A stretch of 64,000 nucleotides of DNA from Gnetum montanum. Its lineage: Eukaryota > Streptophyta > Gnetopsida > Gnetales > Gnetaceae. The notes under the pieces were generated by a model. That model worked only from the letters and a program-made list of their open reading frames with translations, had not been told where the DNA came from and made no database searches. The translations under genes and the position numbers were made by a program. This document shows positions 9,500 through 20,129 of this stretch, piece by piece. Location of the stretch: positions 138,171 through 202,170 of the forward strand of contig MNCI01033307.1 of NCBI GenBank assembly GCA_015680685.1. The letters are read 5' to 3'. Positions within the stretch are counted from its first letter, which is position 1; each line of letters begins with the position of its first letter.

Positions 9500-12277
9500 T
9501 ATTGGAACTTATGTGGTTCTTGTTGGTGGTGGCTCCTCCATGGGCCTCTTCCCCTTATCTTGTGCTCCAGGTTTTGGAAATGGATGTCTCTAGAGGAGCG
9601 CCTAAAGCTTTTCTTCTTCAATTCGGGGATCATGTGTCATCCATGCTGATGTTCCAATATTTGATAGAGTCGGCACCTCCCATGGGCATGATAGTTGTAG
9701 AAACATCTAATTGGCCTTAACATATCAGGCTGTAAACAATTGTCGTTCCTCTTCATAGGCTTTGGATTTGGCTTTGCATTCTTGATAATTCGTGAGCTAT
9801 CGAGCCAAATCTACCGTGACATCTTTTTGCCCTTGGTAGTGAGGTTTGACCACCTCTAGTTTAGAATTTGCTACCTCTAATTTCTACACAAATTCTACTT
9901 CATACTTAATGTAGGTGGCTGCTACCTATTTCTCCAATTCTATCCTCAGGCATCCTATTGTCAACATGGCCATAGGTTTGCCAACTCCATGTACTTAGTG
10001 AGATCCTGTATCTGCAAGTCTCGATTTTTTAGTTTGACTTGGTGGATGAAGGCATAAGTATCCAATATGGCCTGCTAGTCAGCATTTTGAGCATTGAGAG
10101 TGTTGATATGGGCTTTGGCCATATGGATTTCTTTCTTGATGATTTTCTTGTACATCCCCACCTGATATCTAAAATGCTCCTTTAGCTTCTCATGTCGCTT
10201 AGCCTCATTCTACCATGCATTTATTTCGATGACCATCTTCTAACGGATCGCACGTAGATCCTCCATTGAGAGGGTTATGTTTTCTTTGGCTAAGTGGTTC
10301 ATGTCCTAGTTAACCCTTATTAACTGTTCTCGCATTTGTTGAATATTCTCCTTGAGAACATTCTTCTATTTTTCTATGGTGGCCAATCAGAGATTTTTGG
10401 GAGTAAGGTGTTTATTTTTTTCTTGTAAGGCCTTGAGTACTTTGGCATGTGCATATGTTTGAGCTTGTGCCTTTGAAGCATCCCAATGAGCCTTCTCTTT
10501 CTCCCCTGACACCCTTTTATTCTCTTCTAACAATTTATTTAGCTACTCTATTCGTAATGACTCTAGTTGATCTATAGGGATGAATTGGGATGGATCCCAT
10601 TGTGTAGCTTGCAGGATGATGAACTTCTCTTGGAGCCTCTTCAACTCATCCTTCGCATGTTCGACCCTAACCTTTGCCATGACTAGCTTTCCTTTTGTGG
10701 AGATGAGGTCTGACTATGTTGCTGTGACATCTTGAGGGATGTTGAACAAGGATGTCATCACTTGTCCTATCTGTAGCAACCGATCTAAAACATCCTCATG
10801 ATCTACAGGAGTCAGTAAGGGACTGGCTAAGGTTTGAGCATTGTGTGCTCTTGTAAAATCTACCAGTGGCACAATAGGGACATTGAATGATTCTTTGATG
10901 TGGTCTGCAACCACTTCTTCTACTCCCACTGCATCTTGGTGCTGCATAACCACTACTATGGTGCCTTCACCAGTTTTTAATTGCACTTGAAAAGATGCAA
11001 CATTTCTGGAGATCTATTGTAACTAGTGTGATTCCCCTCCTCCTTTTTGAATAGAAACTTTGCCTCATGCATGATCAATTGAGACAATGGATTGTACAAC
11101 ATCATCAATGATTTCTAAGAGATTTGCCTCATCACGGCTTCCCCAACTAACCATTTCTATGATGGCCTTGAGGTGGCTCATCGATGGTCGATAATCTTGC
11201 AGCGGAAGTGGTGGTTGGTCTTGCTGGCCTGTGGGCTATGTGTTGGGCCCTGCTTCCTATTGTTGACTAGGCCTTGTGTCTAGAAGTTAGCTAGGCCCTG
11301 TAGTTTGAGGTGTAGTGGGCTCAACTGTTTGCTCTTGCTCAGGCTCCAATGTCTCACCAACATCTTTCCTTAGTGTTGGTGGCTTCAGAAATTCATCAAA
11401 TGAGGCATTTTCAGCCTTTCTGGGGACATCATTGGTGTACCCCAAAATTCTAGCACACCGGCACAGCTTCTTGATGAAATAGGGTAAAGGCATTGCAAGC
11501 TTCCCCATATTACGTTCTTCAAATCACTTCAATATTTCTGTGAGGTATAGATGGGGCAAGTTGGCATCAACCTTGCCCATCAGGATTGCACTTCCTTTGG
11601 CCACATAGGTGGAAATTCTGTTTAATCCTTTTGTTGGAAAAATGTGATAGGTGCCAATTTTAAAATAGACCCTTTCTTAAAGTGTGAGCTCTACATATGT
11701 TTTATCCTCCTTGTTGTATGTCCTTTTTAACCATATTTTCTATGCATCAACATCAAAGCGAGTGGACAGGTGAGAAACCTTGGGCCCTGTATTTGGAAGA
11801 TTTAAAACTTTCGAAATGGCCTTGGTAGAGAAATTGACTAAAATCCCACGAATATCAATGCTAGTGCCTTCTTCCTTGTTATGCCAAAATTGGTACATCT
11901 CCCCAAGTACCAATTACCACTCTATGAGAGAACAGGCCACAGTGGAGATCCTTAAGTTGATCTCTAACTGACTCGAGGGAAAATTCGGTAAAAGGTCCAA
12001 AATTGAGTTCCACAATCTCTGTTGCTAACGTGGACCTTTCTCGAATTGCCTAAACGCATTTCAGAGACAATGTGAGATGTTGTTCCTATTCAGGTGCCCT
12101 GCCTTGTCCACCTTCTGCATGCTTCAATTGTGTAGTAACAGGAGATTCTTGATGAATGCTGAATGATTGTGCCTCTTGTTTTGCAAGTTCTATAGGGGGT
12201 GCTTGACCTCTACATCTCCTTGGTGGTTTGGATGCATCTTGAGAGGGTCCTCCCTATTGTCCTCATTTAGGGACCAT
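9500..12277 (-). pseudogene. aORF of C, best-preserved copy
   Basis: Minus strand from ATGGTCCCTAAA at 12277 (M-V-P-K, then a stop), preceded by TGATTGTAG. Open stretches give recognisable pieces: about 11508-11287 (GKLAMPLPYFIKKLC, then a Glu/Pro/Thr-rich linker) and about 10986-10714 (LKTGEGTIVVVMQHQ, then EEVVADHIKE). The latter aligns with LEKGKGAAVLVM and EVVADCVTEA in the A copy. The 3' half is Lys/Glu/Leu-rich and probably coiled coil. Length is about 925 codons. The product is unknown; its location 3' of the other genes parallels the extra ORF of Athila elements. Ancestral coding status is inferred from in-frame conservation between copies, not from an intact frame. Confidence 0.65.
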
Positions 12278-14870
12278 CTACAATCACACAGGGCAAACTT
12301 TTAGTAAGGCCATTTAACAAAATTTGATTTATACCTTACTCATTGCCTTTACTGAATTCATTTCTTGCCTAGTGTGATTTCAAAGTTAGAAATTTTCAAG
12401 AAAATCCCCCTAAAATTTTTGATATCGAGCCCAATTTGATTAGGTGACTCCAAAAAATAATTTTCATGGTTTGGGTGAACAAATACAATTAATTTGGCAT
12501 ATATTTTTAGCATTTATTAAGGTCACTTACCCTTTATGATATCCTTTACGTAATGGCAAATTTCGAAAAAACTACGCAAAACTTAGAGTGTACCCTTCCC
12601 CCATGCATAAGTTAAACACTCTAGGTTTAAGCAAGTTTGATCAGAATGAGAATCGTAGCATTAATGAGCAAGATATTGATGTTTGAATGATAGGTGCTCA
12701 AAGTGTGAGAATTTGTGAAAGAAAATTGCAACAACTCCCCTCACATGAACAGTGGAAAATGATGTTGATGCGCAAGGGGGGGTGTCCATATATATAGATT
12801 TTATAGATGTGATATCGTGTATGTGCTAGCGTGGACTTGATATTGGGCACCCAATATCGTGTCCCTTCTAAAATAGGGTATTTGGAAAAATTGATAAATT
12901 TTCGAACTCCCAAGGCCAAAAATGAAATATTTAAGGTAGATTCGAAAGATCTAGGGTAACGTTGAGGAGACCTAAAGGTACAAAAAGTGTAATGAAGTGA
13001 AATTCGACAATGAAGTTCATGAATAGGGTGAGGAAAAAGGACATGTAGCAGTGCATAGGAACGTTTGAATTAAAATGATGATAAAGGAAAGGATAACTTT
13101 ATCAATGCAGTACTCGAAGGGTATAAGATGATGTGGTGATGTGCAATGACTGCAAATTACAAAAGTTACACAAGTGGGTCCTCCCCAAAGTAGGTTCCTA
13201 CCGATCATGCCCTTATGTAACCACACCTTTAAATGTTCATAGGCATTAAAAGGGTTAAATGCAATCCGCACCAGTGCAACAAAACACACACATGTTAAAT
13301 ACCACTGTGATTAGGTATGAGTTCTTTGCCATACAAGACACAAGTTCCAAAAATACTTGGACNTCAATGCAGTACTCGAAGGGTATAAGATGATGTGGTG
13401 ATGTGCAATGAGTGCAAATTATAAANNNNNNNNNNNNNNNNNNNNNNNNNNNNNNNNNNNNNNNNNNNNNNNNNNNNNNNNNNNNNNNNNNNNNNNNNNN
13501 NNNNNNNNNNNNNNNNNNNNNNNNNNNNNNNNNNNNNNNNNNNNNNNNNNNNNNNNNNNNNNNNNNNNNNNNNNNNNNNGATCAGTTGGCATTTTGCACA
13601 AGAGAGAAGTGATTTGAATTTGGCNATGTTAAATACCACTATGATTAGGTATGAGTTCTTTGCCATACAAGACACAAGTTCCAAAAATACTTGGACAATG
13701 GGGTGAAACAAATCATAGAAGGGATTGCAGAGATTGGGACGTGAGGTAACTTACCCTGGACATAATGAATTCAAAGTGTTGTGCCTGATTAAAGTACCAT
13801 TAGCCTTTTACTCCAAGATCAAGACTAAGTCCATGCCTTTGATTGGTGACATTGCATTATTTCATCCCCATGATAGACAACCATAAGAGCATCACAACAG
13901 CAAGGCATATGATCAGTTGGCATTTTGCACAAGAGAGAAGTGATTTGAATTTGGCAGCGGCACATCTTTCTTGATCTTTTCTTTGTCATTTCTCTTTTCA
14001 TTTTCTTCTTCTGGCCAATTTGGCACTTTGTCTTTCCGAAAAGTGATCTAAAGAAGCAGCCAACCTTCAGGCATGGATGCATGTCTTTCTAGTGGGACCC
14101 TCTAGAACAACATTGAATGCCTTTATTAAGTGCCCTTATCATAGCTCTTACTCCAATTTTTCGTTAGATCTACAAGGATCTTAGTATTACCAAGCTACAT
14201 GATAGCACCTACAGATGTCACCAAAGGAAATCCACAAGTCCCCTTGATGTTACACCCTTTCAATTTCCTCTTAGTTTGTCACTCTTCACTCTAGGCATAA
14301 TGAGTACAAAGTTACTTTAACTTTTAATGAGAACAAGAATATCATTGTACCTGAAGTAAACCTCTTATTCATAGAATTGGTGGCTGGATGTTGTGGGCTC
14401 ATTGTCCAAATAATTAGCCACTTGAGACTTGATAGCATAGAACAACACCTCAACCAACAAGTCACATGAGTATTTTATTCATCGATGAGATTACCCTCAA
14501 AAAGATAAAACTACAAATTGAAAAGGAAAAATTGGAAACAAAAAATTTGAAAAACAAAAAGTTGTGAAATCAAAGAAAAGGAAAAACATTTACTAATTCT
14601 ACTTGTCAGAATGGGGGTATCCCCATGACTAAACCCTTGAGTATGGCTAGAATTAATAAATGGAAAATTTGGATCCATGCATGTTAGGAACATTAGGGTC
14701 TGGTCATATCCAAACCAATGGGTGTCTTTTGATGTGGTGGTAGGAATGTACCCAAATTGGGGTTCACACACTTGATTGAAGTAGACATAGTGGGGCAGAC
14801 TGTAAGATGTGGTCATGTGATAAGGAGCTAACCCCCTATGGCACCCGTGACCATAAGATGGTATGCAAGG
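12278..14870 (-). other. Spacer of C between gag and aORF
   Basis: Non-coding apart from one short block at about 13150-13290 that keeps frame with B and D (see findings). It also holds a GTTAGAAATTTTC element at 12384-12397 upstream of the aORF, and a TTAGTCATGGGG purine-run element (complement at about 14611-14631) near the gag end. It is broken by an assembly gap with duplicated flanks (13292-13955). B carries pol in the equivalent place. Between 13960 and 14460 I see nothing recognisable. Confidence 0.55.
13363..13696. other. Assembly gap with duplicated flanks (probable misassembly)
   Basis: There are 154 Ns at 13426-13579. The 62 bases before them (13364-13425) repeat 13102-13163, the 45 bases after them (13580-13624) repeat 13911-13955 exactly, and 13626-13696 repeats 13292-13362. 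Single Ns at 13363 and 13625 mark the joins. The pattern suggests that a linked pair with its insert gap was pasted into already assembled sequence. Reading frames running through the Ns are meaningless. Confidence 0.8.
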
Positions 14871-14879
14871 ATTGACATG

Positions 14880-16969
14880 TCTCCTTACATGGTGTTATTA
14901 AATGGACGACATGGTTGTTGGAGTGTTAATTGGTGGCCCAAATGAGGTAATAGAAGGCATTGAGTTTAAAGAGGAAGAAGGTGCATCATATTGTTGGGCT
15001 TGTGATGAGTTGGAGGATGTAGTGGTTTCAAAACCATGCTATCTCTTTTTATGGTCATGCCTAAAGAAAGGATGGTTTTGATGTTGTGGAGGACTTCCAC
15101 TGCTATTGACAGTAGTAGCACAAATAAGGTTCATGGTTTGGTGCTATGGTGTAGAACCTTTTGGCAGAACTAGTGGTGATGTAGGAGGAGGTGAAGGATG
15201 AGAATATTGAGGACAAGGAGAAGTGTAAGGAACATGAGGTAGTGATCTTGTGGGAGAGGACATGGGTTGATAGTACTCAGGAGAATGATAACGATGAGGT
15301 GAAGTAGAGGATGCTAATCCAGTTGGAGAAACAAGGTGTTGAACATAATAAGTGCTTGGTTTTGGTTGGTATGAAGGATGTGGTTTTTTTGGCAGTGGCC
15401 TCCCCCACAACTGGGGGTTTTGCCACTGCAGTTGGACATGGTACTTCTATACAAAATCTAGATGTAGCATTCCTCCCCAATGCTCATGTAAATGTGACAA
15501 TACTGGGCATTAACTTTTGGTGTGATCATATAGACAAATATCGCATTGATACTTATGATTAGCAGTTGAGCCCCTATCCTTATTATCTTCAACCCTTCTT
15601 TCCAATTGTCAAGTGGTGTTTTGTCCTATTTTTTGGTTTGGCATCCTCCATTTGTCCTGTTTTTCAGAGTGATCATGCGTGGTTCCACCTCTAATAATGT
15701 TGGCATATTCTTCACATTTTGCATGTACCCATTTCGTCATCTTATTGATCTTTGCCTTAATTTCATCTAGTGATTGTAGTATTGGCAAAGATGATTCCAC
15801 CTCCTTGAGGTGAGTTGATTTCTCCTCTTCATGATTATGGACCTTTGCTATTTTAAGATTTTTGTCCTATTTGAAGACTTTCAACATTGTCCCATTTGGC
15901 TATTTCTCCTTCTTCTTTTGCTACTCCTTAATAAGCTCTTGGAATTGGTGGGTTCATAGCTCATATAGTTGACTTGGGGCATACATCACCAGGGTTTCCC
16001 TTGTTTCATTATGGAGCCCATCCATGATGTGATACATTAGCCTTTCCTTGGATAACCCATGTCCTAGGCATTGGTTTAGCAACGAATAATATCTTTCTAA
16101 GGCCATGTTCAAGGGTTCATGTTGCCCTTGTTTCCATTCTTGGATTTGTTTCCTCAAGGTTGACACTCTTGCACAAGTTTGATATCTTTTGTTGAAGAGT
16201 TCTACCAATGTCGGCCAATGGCAAATTGATTGTGGTTTTAAAGATTTATACCTTACTTTTGCTTGGTCAACGAGTGTCATAGGAAAGAGCTTAAGTCTTT
16301 GCCACCCATTATCAATATTGTTCCATGCACAGGAATCATAGAAGCCTTGTAAATGATGTTACAGATCTAAATCATAGCCTCCTGAAAACTTGGAAAAGTT
16401 GGTTAAATCAAGCTTGGGTAGATGGCTTTCCTTATGATACCTGCGGGGTATTTGAATAGCCTCTTGTATATGCATTAGGCTATTAGTGGCTAGTAGGGGT
16501 TCATCATCACTAAGTAAGTGGTGAGTTTGTGAGTTGGGACGATGTTGTCTATGTTCATGTTGGTGTTCTTGACTTTGCTTATGAGTTTGATTTTTATTTC
16601 TACACCGACCCTTGGAGAAATGGTCATCTGTGTCACGACCTGATGTTGAAGGAGTAGAGGAAGAGAGAGAACTAGAAGACTCGTCATGACTTTGTAAGTC
16701 TCCCAACCATCCCCTGATGTAATCTTGCTAACGATTGAGAGGGTCCTAGGCCTTATGGGCCTCCTTGTTCTATGGGATGTCCCATCCTCATTAAAGGTGT
16801 TTAAGTTGGATGATAAGAGTCCTTGAGTATCGTTGGGGTATTCATGAACATATGAGATTCCTACATAAGATTGAGTACTCCAAACTTTGTCTTCATCATA
16901 AATTTTGTTGGTTCTCCAATGAATTGCGTCACTAGTTGTTGCGTTATCATAGTCTTGTGAGAGAGACAT
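14880..16969 (-). pseudogene. gag of C
   Basis: The start is taken at 16969 (M-S-L-S-Q-D-Y) because D opens similarly at the same distance from the PBS. In order: an N-terminal basic region (TSHRTRRPIRPRT), a frameshift near 16700, a His/Ser/Arg-rich linker, the capsid core (GGYDLD near 16380; VRYKSLKPQSICHWPTLVEL, then FNKRYQTCARVSTLRKQIQ; HEPLNMALERYYSLLNQCLG at 16280-15954), a zinc knuckle CDICLYDH...CP at about 15547-15502 with spacing CX2CX3HX4C (one stop inside), and a Pro/Ser/His/Tyr-rich tail (15410-15144, ending near 14900). The CX2CX3HX4C spacing matches Athila-type Gag. No protease follows. Confidence 0.75.
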
Positions 16970-17080
16970 TATTGTGAATTGTGTGTGACTTATTTGCAAT
17001 TACTTTATTTCTAAAAGATATATTGTTAATACTTTATTACAGTGATCTTGTATGATTTAACTAATCTAGATAACTAGCAC

Positions 17081-17101
17081 CGTCTCCAACAATAGTGGTA
17101 A
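17081..17101 (-). other. Primer-binding site of C (tRNA-Asp type)
   Basis: In element sense TTACCACTATTGTTGGAGAC directly follows the 5' LTR. Relative to the tRNA-Asp complement most changes are G-to-A or C-to-T. Confidence 0.7.
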
Positions 17102-17967
17102 TGATGAGCAGCGAGGTATCCCTATGTTAAACCATACGAATACGGGCGTGTACGCACAATCCGGTTGAACTTTCTAGATGGACTAGTTGTGACACCTAGA
17201 TAGTTATACATTGATCGTAGTTCATTGTCTTCCCACCTGGACTAGTATTTGCTTTATCACGTATGGTTTAGTCCAGTGTGAGGTGTATGATGTGATTCCT
17301 AACACTAGGCTACCCCTAGAGATAATGAAAAATAATCATGATTTAAGCTAATAGGCAATAAGAAGCAAAATCTAAACTAGCCTAAGTGTGATGAGCATTC
17401 ATCCTTAATCATCCATACACAACTCGGACTTTGTGTACTACTTCTAGGCTCACCAAGCGCACATTACTTAAGAACTATTAGGTATGCTATTGGGTTGCCA
17501 AGTAGTTACACTTAAATGTTTGTGATTAAGATGTACTCATTCTGCATTTAACAACAAGAATAATAAATGACAATAAAAAAACATAAATTAAGAAAATAAT
17601 AATTCATAATTAATAATTAAAACAATTAAAAGCTAAGTGAATGTTGCAATGATGGAGTAATCTCAATCTTTATTGTTGATTGTGTGCGTGTCTAAGTACG
17701 TCACACTCAAACAAAGGTTATGTACAATTACAATCATCACACTGTGGGCATGCACATGGGAAAGAACTGGAAACTAACTGAAAACTGACAAAATGACTCT
17801 ACCCTAAGACTTACCAAAAGACTTCCTTCCTGTGCACCTGAATGCTATATTTATAGGCCTACATAGGAATCACGATATCGTGTATTTGATAACATTATCC
17901 AAGCTATGATATCATATACTCAATATCGAGGATCCGATATTGGGACACGGCAAACCATGATTCATCA
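17102..17967 (-). repeat. 5' LTR of C
   Basis: Same ends and length (866 bp) as 8484-9349. The TATAAATA complement is at 17848-17855. The GATATCG-type word array lies at about 17875-17945. CTCTT at 17968-17972 is the right TSD. Confidence 0.9.
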
Positions 17968-17972
17968 CTCTT

Positions 17973-19590
17973 CAACATCTAGTTCTAACAAATATGAATG
18001 GAGATATAGAGATAGAGCTCCACTACAGGATCAAGAAAAAAATAGAAATCAAACCTAAGGGCAAAATCAAAGACATCAAAATGAGCATAGAAAAGATCAT
18101 CATAATCAAATGAATAGAAATAGAAATTATCATCACAACATATCTGATGATGATGAACCCTTGTTGGCCACTAAGAGCCTGATGCAGATCATAGAGGTGA
18201 TTAAGATACCTCACAGGCATTGTAGGGACAACTGCTTACCCTGACTTGATATAAAGAATATCCCTAAATTTGTAGGAGGCTATGATTTGGATCCACAACA
18301 TCATCTACAAGCCTTTCATGATGCTTGTGTCTCATACAACATTGAAAGTGGGTGGAGAAATATGAAGCTTTTTTCTAGGACATTAATTGATAAAGCCAAA
18401 GTGTGGTATCAATTGTTGAAGCCAAACTCAATCCAATAGTGGTGCACATTGTTGGGACTTTTCAACGAGAAATACCAAACCTATGCGAGGGTGTCTAACT
18501 TGAGGAGATAGATCCAAGGATGGAGACAAGAAAAGCATGAACCCTTAGACATGGCCTTAGATAGATATTATTCTCTACTAAATCGATGCCCAGGCCATGG
18601 TTTCTCTGAGGAAAAGTAGCTCTTCCACATCATTGATGGGCTTCATAATGAAACAAGGGAAATCCTTGGGATGTATGCTCTATGTCAATTATACGAGCTA
18701 CGAACCCATGAGGTTTGAGAGTTAATCAAGTGTGTTGCAAAAGGATAAGGAGAGCTATGCAAATGGGAGAATGTTAAGAAATCTCACTGAGACCCAACTC
18801 TTCAAAAGAAGAAGGTCCATATCTATGGTAATGAGAAAGAGGTAGCTCTCAATGAGGTGATTTTACAACAAACCTTATCAAAACAAAATTTTATCAATAA
18901 GCTTGAAGCAAAGCTAGGCAAAGATGTTGGAATGGATAAATGAGAAAGTTATAACTTGTGAAGAAACCATAGAGGAGAGAGTAACACAAAACCAATTAAG
19001 TGATCACAACAAAAGGAGGAAAAGAACCAAGAAACAACTAGGAACACTTATCGGCAAAAAGGGAAAGTGGTCGTAGAAAAAGAGGCTATAGACTCAACCA
19101 CCAAAGAGGATGATGGATGTGACATTTACCTATATGACCATCCAAAGGGCTATTGCCCAGTCATGTTACATCTACATGATTATGGGGCTTTTGCATTAAA
19201 TCCAAAGTTTGAACAAAAGTAAATGCCTATGAAATTACCTTACTCACAAGGTAATTTTAGATAGTTCTACAACCAAACTATTCTAGTGGAACTTCTTATT
19301 AGCCTCAAAACTACTATCAACTGCAGTGGCAAAACCCAAAGTTGTGGAAAGGCCATCATTAAACAAACACTACCCTTATTGCCAGCTAAGCCCATAGGGA
19401 AATTATGTTCAACAACTTGTTTTCCAACCAGTTCTACTTCCTCTACCTCAAATCACTATGACCACTCTCCCGAATATCATCATCTTGCAACATCTTATAT
19501 GATATCACCACTTCACATCTCTCACCCTACATCATATCCTCAATATTCACATACTTACCTCCATCCTATGTCACCTCCAACAACATAGTA
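17973..19590 (+). pseudogene. gag of D, remainder (after the C insertion)
   Basis: Continues the Ser-rich linker, then a His/Asn/Arg-rich region, then the capsid core: DDDEPLLATKSLMQI, PKFVGGYDLDPQHHLQAFHD (about 18255-18330), AKVWYQLLKPNSIQ (about 18395-18440), EKYQTYARVSNLRR and HEPLDMALDRYYSLLNRCPG (about 18465-18600). A zinc knuckle with one Cys lost (CDIYLYDHPKGYCP, about 19118-19160) and a Pro/His/Tyr/Ser-rich tail to about 19590 follow. Stops and a few frame breaks are present. It matches the C gag throughout. Confidence 0.75.
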
Positions 19591-19869
19591 AGGTTCAGTA
19601 GCACAACATCAACAAACAAATGCCACTTGTGCTATGAATGTGCATAAACATGCTGATACTAGTAGGTCCCCATTGCAAACTCAAAAACATCCCTTTTTTA
19701 GAAAAGATTGCAGGTAGAAGCAAAATACTTATGGACCGACCACATCATCAAAACTAGCACTATGCTAATTTGGTGCAATGTCTCCCTTTTCACAACCATT
19801 GTCTCCTAATCATACACAAAAGCCAACATCCATTACCACTCCAACATAAGACATAAATGATGAAACTAT

Positions 19870-20125
19870 CATTGTGGAGAGACAAAAGAATCCATGCATA
19901 ATCAATAATGATAAAAGGTGTAGTTATAGGCTAGAAGTTCAAAATATTAACATAACCCATATACCAACCCATCATAAAGTTCAGGAGCAATTGTGTGATC
20001 AAAAGCTAGTCTACATAGTATCCACTAAATTAGAAGACACCCAATGGCTTGAAAATGAGAATATAAAACTGTTTCAAAGATGCATGGAAGTAACTGATTT
20101 GCTTATTAGTTCTAGAATTTTCTGA
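19870..20125 (+). pseudogene. Remnant of the protease-RT linker in D
   Basis: The 83-codon frame contains NPCIINNDKRCSY and QKLVYIVSTKLEDTQWL. These align with VPCITYNDSRCNC and QKCLYVASIK in B, where they sit just downstream of the protease (about 43745-43593) and before RT. In D neither protease nor RT flanks it, so this scrap records internal deletions of an ancestor with a complete pol. Confidence 0.6.
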
Positions 20126-20129
20126 TTCT

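Larger units (their letters stand above)
8484..17967 (-). mobile_element. Element C: gag + aORF LTR retrotransposon without pol, nested in D
   Basis: Two 866-bp LTRs (8484-9349, 17102-17967) flanked by a perfect 5-bp TSD, CTCTT, at 8479-8483 and 17968-17972, inside the Ser-rich part of the gag of D. In element sense: LTR, PBS, gag (16969-14880), spacer, aORF (12277-9500), PPT, LTR. The internal 7.7 kb has no RT, RNase H or integrase. The two LTRs differ at roughly one base in ten by eye, mostly transitions, so the insertion is old, yet younger than D. Confidence 0.9.

Noticed and set aside
13364-13711. Frames spanning the N run
   Set aside because: They consist mostly of unknown residues over an assembly gap.
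15311-15562. 83-codon plus-strand frame
   Set aside because: Antisense to the Pro-rich tail and knuckle of the C gag, which is supported by homology with D.
16490-16999. 169-codon minus-strand frame as an intact gene
   Set aside because: Only the upstream part matches the D gag; downstream of about 16700 the conserved linker continues in another frame, so this is a frameshifted gag.
18023-18220. 65-codon minus-strand hydrophobic frame, superficially membrane-like
   Set aside because: Antisense to the His/Asn-rich linker of the D gag.
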